The notes under the pieces were generated by a model. It ran no database searches and was not told the DNA's origin. It saw only the letters and a list, made by a program, of their open reading frames with translations. DNA of 64,000 bases from JAICMB01 sp963802915 (GTDB lineage: Bacteria > Acidobacteriota > Terriglobia > Bryobacterales > Bryobacteraceae): NCBI GenBank assembly GCA_963802915.1, contig CAWDKQ010000012.1, forward strand, positions 496,001 through 560,000, in the 5' to 3' direction. This document shows positions 9,622 through 18,702 of the stretch, one piece after another. The position numbers and the translations under genes are program-made. Positions within the stretch are counted from its first letter, which is position 1, and each line of letters begins with the position of its first letter.

Positions 9622-9661
9622 ACGCTTCTATAGTAACAGGGACGCTGCCCCGTCGAAGCGT
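9622..9661 (-). terminator. Candidate stem-loop between S9 peptidase and tatA
   Basis: ACGCTTC (9622-9628) pairs with GAAGCGT (9655-9661) around a GC-rich loop in the 55-base gap between the S9 peptidase stop and the tatA start. It may separate two minus-strand transcription units. No T-run is present. Confidence 0.35.
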
Positions 9662-9663
9662 GT

Positions 9664-11604
9664 TTACAAAAACCTGTCGAACCACTCTAACGTGCGTTGG
9701 AGCGAATCGAGGCGATGTTTTGGCTCCCGGAAGCCGTGCCCTTCCCTCGGATATCGAACCAGTTCCGCTTCGATTCCCTGCTCCCGAATCGCCGTAAACA
9801 TCTGTTCCGCCTGGGTGATATGGACATCGTTGTCGTTCTCCCCGTGCAAAAGCAGCGTCGGCGTTTTCACGTTTCCGACATGCGCCAGCGGCGACCATTT
9901 CCACAGCATCGCGTAGTTGTCGCCAGTCCACGGAAAGCCGTTAAATTCGGCGTGAACCAGATCCTGATAGAGCGATGTCGCATAAAAGCTGATCAGGTCG
10001 GAAACGCTCGCTACGGCGACAGCGGCCTTGAAGCGGTGAGTCTGCGTAATCACCCAGTTCGTCATGAATCCGCCATAGCTGCCGCCGGTCACGAACAGTT
10101 TGTCCGGATCGATATTCCCATGTTTCTGAATTACTTCGTCCAGGCCGGCCATCAAATCCTTGTAATCGCCGCCGCCCCACGCTTCGACCGAACCGTCCGA
10201 AAACTTCTGTCCATATCCGGAGCTTCCCCGTGGATTAATAGCGAGTACCGCGTAGCCATGCCCCGCAAAAACCTGCGCCTGTGGATTGAAGCCGTAACCG
10301 AATTGCCCGTGCGGTCCCCCGTGAATCGTCAGGATCAGCGGCGTCTTACCGGCCTTGCCAAGCGCGGGATAGAGCCAGCCTTCGACAGTCGTCCCACCGA
10401 AACTCTGAAAATGAATGTCTTCGGGAATCGAAAGATCGTACGAAACAGTGTTGAGATGGGTCAACTGCCGCGGCTCGCGCGCTCCCGCGTCCAGGCGGAA
10501 CAGCTCGGCAGGCATGTCCGGTTTGCTGAGCACAAACGTAACCGACCCATCCCGAGCGAAGGCCGGCATCGTCAATTGCCCGCCTTTGCCGATGTCGCAG
10601 GACGACTCACCCGTCTTGAGCATCGTGTTGCACAGCAGGTTGCTCCCATGTTCGGCGACAGTATAGAGCACGAATTTCCCATCTGGCGACCACTCAATCG
10701 AGGACGTGCGCCGGTCCAGCTTCCCGTTGAGTTCCTTGGCTTCGCCGCCCTCGGACGGAATTACCCAGGCGTGAGCGTCTTCAGCCACGCTGTCAATGGT
10801 CGTGATGTCGCGCTTCGTCGCCAGGTAAGCGATGGAATGCCCATCGGGCGACACGCGCGGATCCATCTCCACACCAGGCGTGTGCGTGACCTGCCGGATC
10901 GCCCCGGATTGCGGATTTACAGCAAAGATATCGTAATTGAGCCGCGCGTCCGGATCGGGTTCGTGATTCGACAGAAAAAAGATTTCGCCATTGGCGCCCC
11001 AATCGATAGAGTGCTCGTCGTGATTGCCGTTAGTCAGGACGCGAGGACCACCACGGCCGTCCGCCGCGACAACGTAGACATGCGTTCGTCGGTTGTCGGA
11101 TAACGACGTCCGCGTCTTGTACAGCAACCGCGTCACCACCACCGGATCGGTTGGAGCCGGATCCGGTTCCAGCGTTCCCGCAAAGGCGATCTGCTTGCCA
11201 TCGGGCGACCACGCAAGCATATTTCCAGCCTTCGTGAGGAAAGCATTCGTCCGGTGATATTCACACACCCGGACAAGCCTGCCTGTGGCGACGTCCAAAG
11301 TGTGAATCGCATCGCGCGCTACGAAAACCACATGCGACCCGTCCAGCGACCACCGCACCGTGGTCGCTCCTGCCGTAATTCCCGGCGCCGGCTCAGGCAC
11401 TCCTCCCGCCGCCGGGATACGCATCCACTGACTCATCGTCTTGTTCGCGGAAAGGTCCGAGATCGAGACAGAAAACAGAATCGCCTTCCCATCGGGAGAC
11501 GGCGCGATTTCGGAAATCGTTTTGATTGCGAGCGTGTCGATAGCCGTCAGGGGTGCGGCGCACGCCGCAAACGACGCTGCGGCGCAGATCCAAAGAAATC
11601 TCAC
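9664..11604 (-). CDS. Secreted S9 family peptidase (prolyl oligopeptidase-like)
   Basis: Serine peptidase of the dipeptidyl/acylaminoacyl peptidase type. A leader (VRFLWICAAASFAACAAPLTA) precedes an N-terminal beta-propeller with repeated 'SPDGK' blades. The C-terminal alpha/beta-hydrolase domain has the nucleophile motif 'GGSYGGF', the Asp region 'LLLHGENDNDVH' and the catalytic His in 'PREGHGF'. The longest frame starts at 11703 but would overlap the dGTPase gene by 76 bases. The GTG at 11604 has GGGAGG ten bases upstream and starts the signal peptide, so it is preferred (646 residues). Likely periplasmic. Confidence 0.9.
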   Translation of the reverse strand: MRFLWICAAASFAACAAPLTAIDTLAIKTISEIAPSPDGKAILFSVSISDLSANKTMSQWMRIPAAGGVPEPAPGITAGATTVRWSLDGSHVVFVARDAIHTLDVATGRLVRVCEYHRTNAFLTKAGNMLAWSPDGKQIAFAGTLEPDPAPTDPVVVTRLLYKTRTSLSDNRRTHVYVVAADGRGGPRVLTNGNHDEHSIDWGANGEIFFLSNHEPDPDARLNYDIFAVNPQSGAIRQVTHTPGVEMDPRVSPDGHSIAYLATKRDITTIDSVAEDAHAWVIPSEGGEAKELNGKLDRRTSSIEWSPDGKFVLYTVAEHGSNLLCNTMLKTGESSCDIGKGGQLTMPAFARDGSVTFVLSKPDMPAELFRLDAGAREPRQLTHLNTVSYDLSIPEDIHFQSFGGTTVEGWLYPALGKAGKTPLILTIHGGPHGQFGYGFNPQAQVFAGHGYAVLAINPRGSSGYGQKFSDGSVEAWGGGDYKDLMAGLDEVIQKHGNIDPDKLFVTGGSYGGFMTNWVITQTHRFKAAVAVASVSDLISFYATSLYQDLVHAEFNGFPWTGDNYAMLWKWSPLAHVGNVKTPTLLLHGENDNDVHITQAEQMFTAIREQGIEAELVRYPREGHGFREPKHRLDSLQRTLEWFDRFL

Positions 11605-11627
11605 GTTGGATGGGCCTCCCGGCCCGT

Positions 11628-12755
11628 TCAGCGCGGCGTAAGTCGCGCTTCCTGATAGCATCGCATGAAATAACGATCTGTCATTCCTGCGATGTAATCG
11701 CACACTACGCGATGCAATGGCTGGCTGTTTAGTTCTTCCACGTAGTTCTCCGGCAACGCTCCCGGCTCGCGCAGAAAGTAGTTGAAGAGATCCCCGATCA
11801 TGCCGGCCGATCGTTTGCGATCGCTGCGCAGCGGCTCGGAATTGTAAACATTGGCGTGCATGAAGCGCTTGATGCGCTGCGTCGTTTCCGTAGCCTCGGG
11901 TGTGAACGCCGCCAACCGACTTTTGACGTGCCGCACCGCTTCAAAATCGCGGACACCGGATTCCTTTGCCGCCTCTACCGTCCCGTTCACCAGACCCGCG
12001 ACCATCCTGTCCATGAGCACGCGCCCCACTTCCTGGAATTGCACGCGCTCGGGCGCACCGGGAAAGTGGCCTTCCACCTGGTCGTGAATCTCCGCGAACT
12101 CCGGGACCGCCTCGCGCACATCCGCGATGCTGAACATATGTGACAAATATCCGTCCTCCAGATCCGCGGTGTCGTAAGCAATTTCATCCGCCAAGTCGAT
12201 CAATTGCGCTTCGAGAGGCGGGCGCAAGGCGGGCAGGTATTCATCGAGATCCGGATCGGCGCCAGGTACCAGGTCCCGGGAATGCTTGACGATTCCCTCG
12301 CGCACTTCAAACGTCAGGTTCAGACCGGGGAAGCGTGCAAAGCTCTGTTCGAAAGAGTCCACCACCCGCAACCCATGGACATTGTGATTGAAGGAATCGC
12401 CAAAACGCTGCATTTGCAGGTTTAGTTCGAATTCGCCGGCATGAGCGAATGGTGGATGCCCGACGTCGTGTACCAACGCCAGAGCTTCGGTCAGATCCTC
12501 GTTGAGACCGAGTGCCGCCGCAACCGTACGCGCAATCAGCGCCACTTCGATAGTATGGGTCAGCCGATTCCGGAAATGGTCCGAAATGGCCGCGCTAAAG
12601 ACTTGTGTTTTATTTTCGAGCCGCCGGAATGCCCGCGAGTGGGCAATGCGGTCTCGGTCCCGCTGAAACTCGTCCCAATAAACACGCGGTAATTCCGGAT
12701 ATCTCCGGCCGAGACTAGCTTCGACTGGAAACGCCAGAGCCGCGAGCGGCTTCAC
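11628..12755 (-). CDS. dgt: dGTP triphosphohydrolase-like HD protein
   Basis: HD-superfamily deoxynucleotide triphosphohydrolase (dNTP to deoxynucleoside plus triphosphate). The metal site is visible: His in 'LTHTIEVA', 'ALVHDVGHPPFAHAGE' for the HD pair, and the downstream Asp in 'DLADEIAYDTADLEDG'. The N-terminal 'YWDEFQRDRDRIAHSRAFRRLENKTQVF' region (landmark: DRIAHSRAFRRLENKTQV) is typical. At 375 residues it belongs to the shorter dGTPase-like subfamily. It starts at GTG 12755, overlapping the stop of the TPR gene by four bases (GTGA), so the two are probably translated together. Confidence 0.93.
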   Translation of the reverse strand: MKPLAALAFPVEASLGRRYPELPRVYWDEFQRDRDRIAHSRAFRRLENKTQVFSAAISDHFRNRLTHTIEVALIARTVAAALGLNEDLTEALALVHDVGHPPFAHAGEFELNLQMQRFGDSFNHNVHGLRVVDSFEQSFARFPGLNLTFEVREGIVKHSRDLVPGADPDLDEYLPALRPPLEAQLIDLADEIAYDTADLEDGYLSHMFSIADVREAVPEFAEIHDQVEGHFPGAPERVQFQEVGRVLMDRMVAGLVNGTVEAAKESGVRDFEAVRHVKSRLAAFTPEATETTQRIKRFMHANVYNSEPLRSDRKRSAGMIGDLFNYFLREPGALPENYVEELNSQPLHRVVCDYIAGMTDRYFMRCYQEARLTPR

Positions 12756-13483
12756 TTCGGAAGATCGCCGAGGGCCGTAAGAGCAGAGCGGCTCACCGCC
12801 GGCCGGCTGCTTCCGCGCAACGGCTCGAGCAATTTACGAGCGGCTGCCGGATCGCTTGGGGCGAGAACGTGAGCCAGGGCGATGGTGGCTGCGTCCTTGG
12901 ACACCATTGCCGTGGGATGATCGATAACCGATTGGATCAGGTTGCGTGCTTCCGGAAGCTTGCCCTGAGCCGCATAGATCTGAGCCAGCGAGATCTTGGC
13001 GAGAGAAGCGTAATCCGTCTCACCCGAGTCGGCCACCTCTTTGAAGCGTTTTTCCGCTTCCTGGTTGTTGCCTTTGTCCGCCGCCTCGCTTGCCAGATAG
13101 TACTCCGCCATCACGCCAACTTCGGAGCCGTTATACTTCGCCGCCAGATCCGACCACGCCTTCTGGACGGCTTTTTCCTTATCGGACTGCGTCGGATAAA
13201 ACAGCATGTACTCGTTGTTTGCGGGACCTACCTGAGCATTCTGGACCCGCATGGCATCCTGGAGAGCCTCCAGCCGGACGCCGCGCTGGTAGCGCATGTA
13301 GAAAACCACCGCCAATATCACGACGACAACACCGAGAGCGATGCCGCCCCATTGTGTTACCAGCTTCTTGTGATCGGTGACGTACTCGACGCCATGTTGT
13401 ACTTCGAGCGCGAACTTGTCGCTTTTTAATTCTTTACGGGTAGCCCTATCCACTAAAAAGAACCTCTTGAGGGGAAACCCCAT
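12752..13483 (-). CDS. Membrane-anchored TPR protein (YfgM-like)
   Basis: Inner-membrane protein with a short cytoplasmic N-tail, one membrane span at about residues 45-66 ('GGIALGVVVVILAVVFYMRY') and an extracytoplasmic helical-repeat domain ('AEYYLASEAADKGNNQEAEKRF', 'LAKISLAQIYAAQGKLPEAR'). The layout matches YfgM-type proteins, which take part in envelope protein quality control with the Sec translocon and periplasmic chaperones. The exact role here is inferred. It overlaps dgt by four bases. Confidence 0.75.
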   Translation of the reverse strand: MGFPLKRFFLVDRATRKELKSDKFALEVQHGVEYVTDHKKLVTQWGGIALGVVVVILAVVFYMRYQRGVRLEALQDAMRVQNAQVGPANNEYMLFYPTQSDKEKAVQKAWSDLAAKYNGSEVGVMAEYYLASEAADKGNNQEAEKRFKEVADSGETDYASLAKISLAQIYAAQGKLPEARNLIQSVIDHPTAMVSKDAATIALAHVLAPSDPAAARKLLEPLRGSSRPAVSRSALTALGDLPK

Positions 13484-13566
13484 AATAACACGGGCAGAAA
13501 AGGCCTTACCGGCCCATCCTGCCTGTGTACCGAACCGTTATGTTACAGAACCCCGACGGTGATGCG

Positions 13567-14583
13567 CTAAGGCGCCAGCGTGCCCAATTCCGCTGCATTG
13601 TTCGCGACAGTCGCAGACGAGTTCTGGTGGATACTCTGGAAAAGCTGCTCTAGCGTCGAAACCGGGATCACCAGATTCCCGGATAGTGTGCTGCCGTTGA
13701 CGGAAGTCTGAAGATTGGCAAGCGCGGCGATCAGACCGGACGCGTTCGGGTCGGATGGGCTCTGCATCTGGATAAAGCTCTGGAAAAAATTCACGACATT
13801 CATGAGCGCCGTGGCGTTCTGCGGCGTATCCATCAAAGCCTCGCCCGTGACCGCGACGGCCGGACCTTGGGGCGTCGATGTGCCGGTGAGTTTCACGCCG
13901 CCGCTGGTCTGCTGGATGCTTTGTAGCAGATTGCTATTCAGCACGCCGTTGAAGTTCGAGGGAACGCCGCCCGCGAACTGCCCAAGCGGCAGCACGGAAG
14001 TAAACCACAGATCCTGCGTGGACCGGTATTGCGCGGCTTTGGTGAATAAGGGCGTACCAGTCGGGGCGCTCGATCCGGCCGACGCCAGGGCCGACTGCAC
14101 GCTCGCGCAATCGCCGATCACGGCGGTAAAAGCATCGGTGTACAGGGCGACGCAGGCGTTCCCGGAAGCTTGAGGGTGAATCAAATCGACTCCGGCGAGG
14201 TGGGTTACGGAACCGCCGTTCGATTGCGCCGACGATTCCAGCTTCGCAATAGCGTTGCTGAAAGAACCGTGCGCCGCGATCAGACCCTGATGCGCCCCGG
14301 CGCTGGGAGCGCTATTCATAATGATCACCACCTCGCTAATGTCTGTGCGAGGGTCCACGCCGGTTTCATTGATGAAATTTTCGAGGTTGCTGTCGGTCGA
14401 TTGAATCTGCGAGAGCAAAAATTGACCCAGGACGGAGTTTTTGGCCGCGTCCACATGAGCGCCGCCGGCCATCTGGGCGGTGGGAGCGGCAAAACTGAGC
14501 AGATCGAGACTCGCGCTGGACTGCGCCAACGCAACAAACGGAACCGCGGCCAGGCAAATCAGGGCGCTTTTGAGGCTCGGCAT
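13567..14583 (-). CDS. Secreted protein of unknown function
   Basis: Not recognised. It starts with a clear Sec signal peptide (MPSLKSALICLAAVPFVALA) followed by a roughly 315-residue Ala/Ser/Asn-rich soluble domain with 'GVDPRTDISEVVIIMN' and repeated aliphatic helices. There are two cysteines, in 'GNACVAL' and 'GDCASVQ', that might form a disulfide. It is transcribed divergently from the small membrane protein at 14726 and has its own leader region. Confidence 0.65.
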   Translation of the reverse strand: MPSLKSALICLAAVPFVALAQSSASLDLLSFAAPTAQMAGGAHVDAAKNSVLGQFLLSQIQSTDSNLENFINETGVDPRTDISEVVIIMNSAPSAGAHQGLIAAHGSFSNAIAKLESSAQSNGGSVTHLAGVDLIHPQASGNACVALYTDAFTAVIGDCASVQSALASAGSSAPTGTPLFTKAAQYRSTQDLWFTSVLPLGQFAGGVPSNFNGVLNSNLLQSIQQTSGGVKLTGTSTPQGPAVAVTGEALMDTPQNATALMNVVNFFQSFIQMQSPSDPNASGLIAALANLQTSVNGSTLSGNLVIPVSTLEQLFQSIHQNSSATVANNAAELGTLAP

Positions 14584-14725
14584 AATAAATCCCTTCTGTT
14601 TCGATTACGAAGCTAACACGGCAGAGTCGGCATCAACTCCGCTTCTTTTTCTAAGACGGAAGTAACATCCCTTTATTACAGGACACGCCAGAGCCGCAAC
14701 GGAGTCATACCTCCGGGAGAGTTCA

Positions 14726-15133
14726 ATGAACTGGATTCAAAGTTTTTCAGGCGTGGCGATGAACAGGTTACCGAAGGTTATGTCGCCCAAAGGACACGCT
14801 ATCGCCGATTACGCCATGGCTGCCGGCGCTTTCATCGTAGCTGTGGCGTTCTTCCGGGCGCATCGCAAGACGGCGGGCGTGGCGGCGCTGGTGACCGGAG
14901 CCATCCAAACAGTAAACCCTTTAATCACCGATTTTCCCGGCGGGGCTTTCAAAGTAATCAGTTACCAGACGCATGGACGCATCGACGCCGCCGCTGCCGG
15001 CATGATGGCGTCTCTACCCCAGTTGATGGGATTTGAAGATGAACCCGAGAGCCGGATCTTTTTGCTTCACGCGGCAGTGGCGACGGCGGTCATCGGCATG
15101 ACGGATTTTGAGCGGAACGCGTTGGAGGCGTAA
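14726..15133 (+). CDS. Small membrane protein upstream of the K+ permease
   Basis: Not recognised by function. A 135-residue protein with about four short hydrophobic helices ('DYAMAAGAFIVAVAFF', 'TAGVAALVTGAIQTVNPL', 'AAAAGMMASLPQLMG', 'LLHAAVATAVIGM'). The ATG follows GGGAGAG. It ends 15 bases before the KimA-like permease gene, so the two probably form an operon and it may be an accessory membrane protein. Confidence 0.6.
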   Translation: MNWIQSFSGVAMNRLPKVMSPKGHAIADYAMAAGAFIVAVAFFRAHRKTAGVAALVTGAIQTVNPLITDFPGGAFKVISYQTHGRIDAAAAGMMASLPQLMGFEDEPESRIFLLHAAVATAVIGMTDFERNALEA

Positions 15134-15148
15134 ACCTCTCCCGCCAGA

Positions 15149-17065
15149 ATGGGCGTCCACACTATCGTCGACACCTCGCCGGGCAGCGAAAAGCATTCGC
15201 TGATCCATCTCCTGCTTGGCAGACCTCTGGCGACGTCCGAAGAAGGCCAGGAGCGTATCGGCGTCGCAGAGGGGATGCCGATCTTCGGTCTGGACGCCCT
15301 GGGATCGGCGGCATATGGGCCTGAAGCCGCGCTGACCATTCTCATTCCCCTGGGTGTGGCGGGACTGGCCTACATCTTTCCCATCACACTCTGCATCCTG
15401 GTTCTGCTGACCATTGTTTACTTTTCCTACCGGCAGACTATCGCCGCCTATCCAGGGGGCGGCGGATCCTATACCGTCGCGCGCGAAAACCTGGGCGCTC
15501 GCGCCGGCCTGCTCGCCGGAACAGCGTTGATGATCGATTATCTGCTCAACGTCGCGGTGGGGATCTCTACCGGTGTCGGCGCGCTGGTTTCGGCTTTGCC
15601 GCCGCTGCAACCGCACACGCTCGAACTCTGTCTTGCGATCCTGATCTTTCTCACGCTGATGAATCTCCGCGGTCTGCGAGAGACTGGGCTGGTTTTCATG
15701 GCGCCGACTTATCTCTTCGTCGGATGCCTCGCCATCGCGATCGGACTAGGGCTCTTCAAGACAATAATCGAAGGCGGACACCCCGCACCGGTCGTAGCTC
15801 CTCCGAAATTGCACGCGGCTGTCGCGACCGTGAGCGCGTGGTTGCTTTTGAAAACGTTCGCAAGCGGATGCACGGCGATGACTGGTGTCGAAGCCGTGAG
15901 CAACGGGACTCAGGCCTTCCGCGAGCCGGTGGTCCAAACGGCGCAGCGCACGTTGACGATAATCATCACGATTCTCATGCTCCTGCTCGCGGGCATCGCG
16001 TACCTCGTCGGCGTGTATCGCATCGGCGCTTCGGACCCTGGGCAACCGGGATATCAGAGCGTCCTGTCGCAATTGGTTGGCGCGGTGGCTGGCCGAGGCG
16101 TTTTCTACTACGTAACCATCGCGTCGATTCTGATTCTCCTCTCGCTTTCCGCGAACACATCGTTTGCCGATTTTCCGCGCGTCTGCCGCGCCATGGCGCA
16201 AGATCGATTCCTGCCGTATGGATTCACCGTGCGTGGCCGGCGGCTGGTCTACTCATACGGCATCTACACACTGGCTTTTCTTTCCGGCATCCTGCTGATC
16301 GTGTTCGGCGGTGTCACGGATCGCCTGATCCCGTTGTTTGCGATCGGCGCATTTCTTGCATTCACGCTATCGCAGGCCGGGATGGTGGCGCACTGGAGGA
16401 AGCAGGGCGGACGGCGCGCTAGGAGCAGCATGATCGTTAACGCGGTCGGTGCGGCGGCCACGGGCATAACCACCCTGATCGTCGCCATCGCGAAATTCGC
16501 GGAGGGTGCCTGGATCACGCTGGCTCTCATCCCGGCGATGCTCGCTGTGATGTTGTCCATCCGGCGTCACTATGAGCGCGTCGGAAAGGAGATTGCGAAC
16601 CCCGCTCCTGTCGACCTGAAGAATCTCGAAGCTCCGCTGATCGTGGTGCCCATCGACCAATGGAACAAAGCGGCACAAAAGGCTTTGCGATTCGCGATGA
16701 CGCTATCGGACCGCGTTCAGGTTCTGCACGTCGATTCCGCTGACAAGGACGATGATCTCCCGAAAAAGTGGAAGGAATGGGCGGAGCAGCCCGCTCAGAA
16801 AGTTCGCAAACATCCTCCCGAACTCGTAGTGGTGAAATCGCCCTACCGCTATGTGGTGACTCCAATTCTCGACTACGTTTTGGATCTGGAGCGTCGCAGC
16901 GAAGGATCTCAGGTTGCAGTGGTGTTGGCCGAACTGGTAGAGCGCCACTGGTATCATTTCTTACTTCACAACCAGCGCGCGGAAGTGCTGCGGGCGCTAT
17001 TGACGATGCAGGCCGACCAGCGCATAGCGGTGATCAGTGTGCCCTGGTATCTGAAGGAGAGCTGA
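15149..17065 (+). CDS. APC-superfamily KimA-like potassium permease
   Basis: Inner-membrane permease closely resembling Bacillus KimA (YdaO), a high-affinity proton-coupled K+ importer controlled by c-di-AMP. Matching stretches are 'SYRQTIAAYPGGGGSYTVARENLG', 'FASGCTAMTGVEAVSNG', 'FADFPRVCRAMAQDRFLP' and the signature C-terminal domain with 'ALRFAMTLSDRVQVLHVD' and 'HWYHFLLHNQRAEVLRALL'. Length (638) and order (12-TM core about 30-470, cytoplasmic tail about 480-638) fit. No c-di-AMP riboswitch was recognised upstream. Its stop abuts the stop of the converging response regulator with no base between. An amino-acid permease is the alternative. Confidence 0.8.
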   Translation: MGVHTIVDTSPGSEKHSLIHLLLGRPLATSEEGQERIGVAEGMPIFGLDALGSAAYGPEAALTILIPLGVAGLAYIFPITLCILVLLTIVYFSYRQTIAAYPGGGGSYTVARENLGARAGLLAGTALMIDYLLNVAVGISTGVGALVSALPPLQPHTLELCLAILIFLTLMNLRGLRETGLVFMAPTYLFVGCLAIAIGLGLFKTIIEGGHPAPVVAPPKLHAAVATVSAWLLLKTFASGCTAMTGVEAVSNGTQAFREPVVQTAQRTLTIIITILMLLLAGIAYLVGVYRIGASDPGQPGYQSVLSQLVGAVAGRGVFYYVTIASILILLSLSANTSFADFPRVCRAMAQDRFLPYGFTVRGRRLVYSYGIYTLAFLSGILLIVFGGVTDRLIPLFAIGAFLAFTLSQAGMVAHWRKQGGRRARSSMIVNAVGAAATGITTLIVAIAKFAEGAWITLALIPAMLAVMLSIRRHYERVGKEIANPAPVDLKNLEAPLIVVPIDQWNKAAQKALRFAMTLSDRVQVLHVDSADKDDDLPKKWKEWAEQPAQKVRKHPPELVVVKSPYRYVVTPILDYVLDLERRSEGSQVAVVLAELVERHWYHFLLHNQRAEVLRALLTMQADQRIAVISVPWYLKES

Positions 17066-17791
17066 TCACTTCGGCGGGAACGCTTCGAATCGATAGCCGA
17101 CGCCGCGAACGGTCAGCAAATGTCGAGGCCGCGTCGGATCGTCCTCGATGTAACGCCGCAATCGGACAATGAAATTGTCGATCGGCCGCGTGTCGGTGTC
17201 TTCCCGAAGCCCCCAGATCTCATCGAGCATGGTCTTGCGCGAAACCGGTTTGCCTTCGTGTTCAATCAGGTATCGCAGGACGTTCGCTTCCATCAGGGTC
17301 AAAGGATAAACCTGATCCTTGTGATGAATCTCCAGCAGATCGAAATGCACGGATTTGTCGCCGAACGAAAACTTGTCTTTGGTTTCGGAGGGTGGCGCTG
17401 CTTTGGGATTATTGTGCAGCCACTCGCGGCGGCGCAGCAATCCGCGCATGCGCGCCATCAGGATCGCGAGTTCGAACGGTTTACTGACATAATCGTCCGC
17501 ACCCGCCGCGAACCCTTGCAAAACGTCCTCCGGCCTTCCCCGAGCCGTTAACATCAGAGTCGGAATGAACTGGCCGGCCTGCCGCAATTCGGAGATGACA
17601 GCGAACCCGTCTTTCCCCGGCAGCATGACATCCAGCACGACAATATCGAAAGGCGGCGAAGGCGTTTGCAATTGCTCCAGCGCGGCCTCTCCGGTGTCCA
17701 CCACTTGAACCTGATAGCCTTCGGCCTCGAGATTAAACCGCAGCCCCTCAGCCAGATGCTGCTCGTCTTCGACCACTAATACGCGATTCAT
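17066..17791 (-). CDS. OmpR/PhoB-type response regulator
   Basis: DNA-binding response regulator. The receiver domain (about 1-120) has the acidic pair 'VEDE', the phospho-acceptor Asp in 'VVLDVMLPGKDG', Thr in 'LMLTAR' and Lys in 'VSKPFE'. A C-terminal winged helix follows (about 140-235) with 'LTLMEANVLRYLIEHEGKPV' and 'IDNFIVRLRRYIEDDP...VRGVGYRF'. A longer frame exists, but the ATG at 17791 overlaps the histidine kinase stop by four bases (ATGA) and begins the receiver exactly. It pairs with the upstream kinase. Targets are unknown. Confidence 0.93.
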   Translation of the reverse strand: MNRVLVVEDEQHLAEGLRFNLEAEGYQVQVVDTGEAALEQLQTPSPPFDIVVLDVMLPGKDGFAVISELRQAGQFIPTLMLTARGRPEDVLQGFAAGADDYVSKPFELAILMARMRGLLRRREWLHNNPKAAPPSETKDKFSFGDKSVHFDLLEIHHKDQVYPLTLMEANVLRYLIEHEGKPVSRKTMLDEIWGLREDTDTRPIDNFIVRLRRYIEDDPTRPRHLLTVRGVGYRFEAFPPK

Positions 17792-18681
17792 TTGACGATG
17801 GGAAGCTGCAGGATGAAGGTGCTGCCGCGCCCCGGACCTTCGCTTTCCGCCCACGCGCGTCCTCCGTGGGCCCTGGCGACAGCGCGCACAATATACAGAC
17901 CGAGTCCGGTGCCTTGCACTCGACGGGCAAGCGGTCCGGGAGAGCGATAGAAGCGTTTGAAAATCTGCCTCAGCTCGTGCTTGGGAATACCGGCGCCTTG
18001 ATCCTTAACACGCACGGAGACGTATTTGCCTTCCATTTTCGAAATTTCGATGCTGACCGAGACTTCTTTCCCCGAATACTTGACTGCGTTGTCAATGAGG
18101 TTTGCAACGGCCGCGCGGACGTCATCCAAATCGCCGATTACGGTTACCGTCGCGCCGTGCTGATATTTTAACGACTCGGGCGGCAAATGATAGAGGGCGC
18201 GGATGCGTCCCACGCACTCTTCGATGACCGCATCGAGGTCGATGGGAGTCAGATTCAAACGGCGTCGCGACGGTCCCATGCGGCCGGTTCGAAGAATCTG
18301 GTCGATAGTCGCGAGCAGCCGGTCGCTGTCCTCCAGCATCGTTTTATAGAATTCCTTGCGCTTGTCTTCGTCGACCCCGCGTGTCTGTAGGGTCTCCAGA
18401 TATAGGCGGATCGATGCGACGGGGGTCTTCAATTCGTGGGTGACCGCGTTGATGAAAGCGTCGTGCTGCTCGTTGCGCCGGATTTCACGCACCAGAAATG
18501 TTGTATTCAGCACTACGCCGGCGATGATCAGCAGCAGAAGCAGGACGCCGAGAAAAAGAAGGATGCCCGTCCGCCAGTTGAGCAGAACCCATCCGACGTA
18601 GAGCAGAATAATGACCGAAATGAGCCCGATGCCCAGGGCAATGAAGAACGCGATCGATTTTCGTCTGCCGGTCAACACCAT
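17788..18681 (-). CDS. Sensor histidine kinase
   Basis: Membrane histidine kinase with two adjacent N-terminal spans (about 9-32 and 37-60) and almost no periplasmic loop, so it probably senses within the membrane or a partner protein. The H-box is 'FINAVTHELKTPVASI', the N-box 'NLIDNAVKYSG', and the G-boxes 'VKDQGAGIP' and 'GTGLGLYIV'. It overlaps the response regulator by four bases and follows the ABC-F gene by 21 bases on the same strand. This compact architecture, close to an ABC protein and a K+ permease, leaves the stimulus open. Confidence 0.92.
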   Translation of the reverse strand: MVLTGRRKSIAFFIALGIGLISVIILLYVGWVLLNWRTGILLFLGVLLLLLIIAGVVLNTTFLVREIRRNEQHDAFINAVTHELKTPVASIRLYLETLQTRGVDEDKRKEFYKTMLEDSDRLLATIDQILRTGRMGPSRRRLNLTPIDLDAVIEECVGRIRALYHLPPESLKYQHGATVTVIGDLDDVRAAVANLIDNAVKYSGKEVSVSIEISKMEGKYVSVRVKDQGAGIPKHELRQIFKRFYRSPGPLARRVQGTGLGLYIVRAVARAHGGRAWAESEGPGRGSTFILQLPIVK

Positions 18682-18702
18682 ACTCTTTGAAAGCGCCGGT
18701 TT

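Noticed and set aside
14584..14725. c-di-AMP (ydaO) riboswitch upstream of the K+ permease operon
   Set aside because: KimA genes often carry one, but the leader is too short and lacks the conserved stems.
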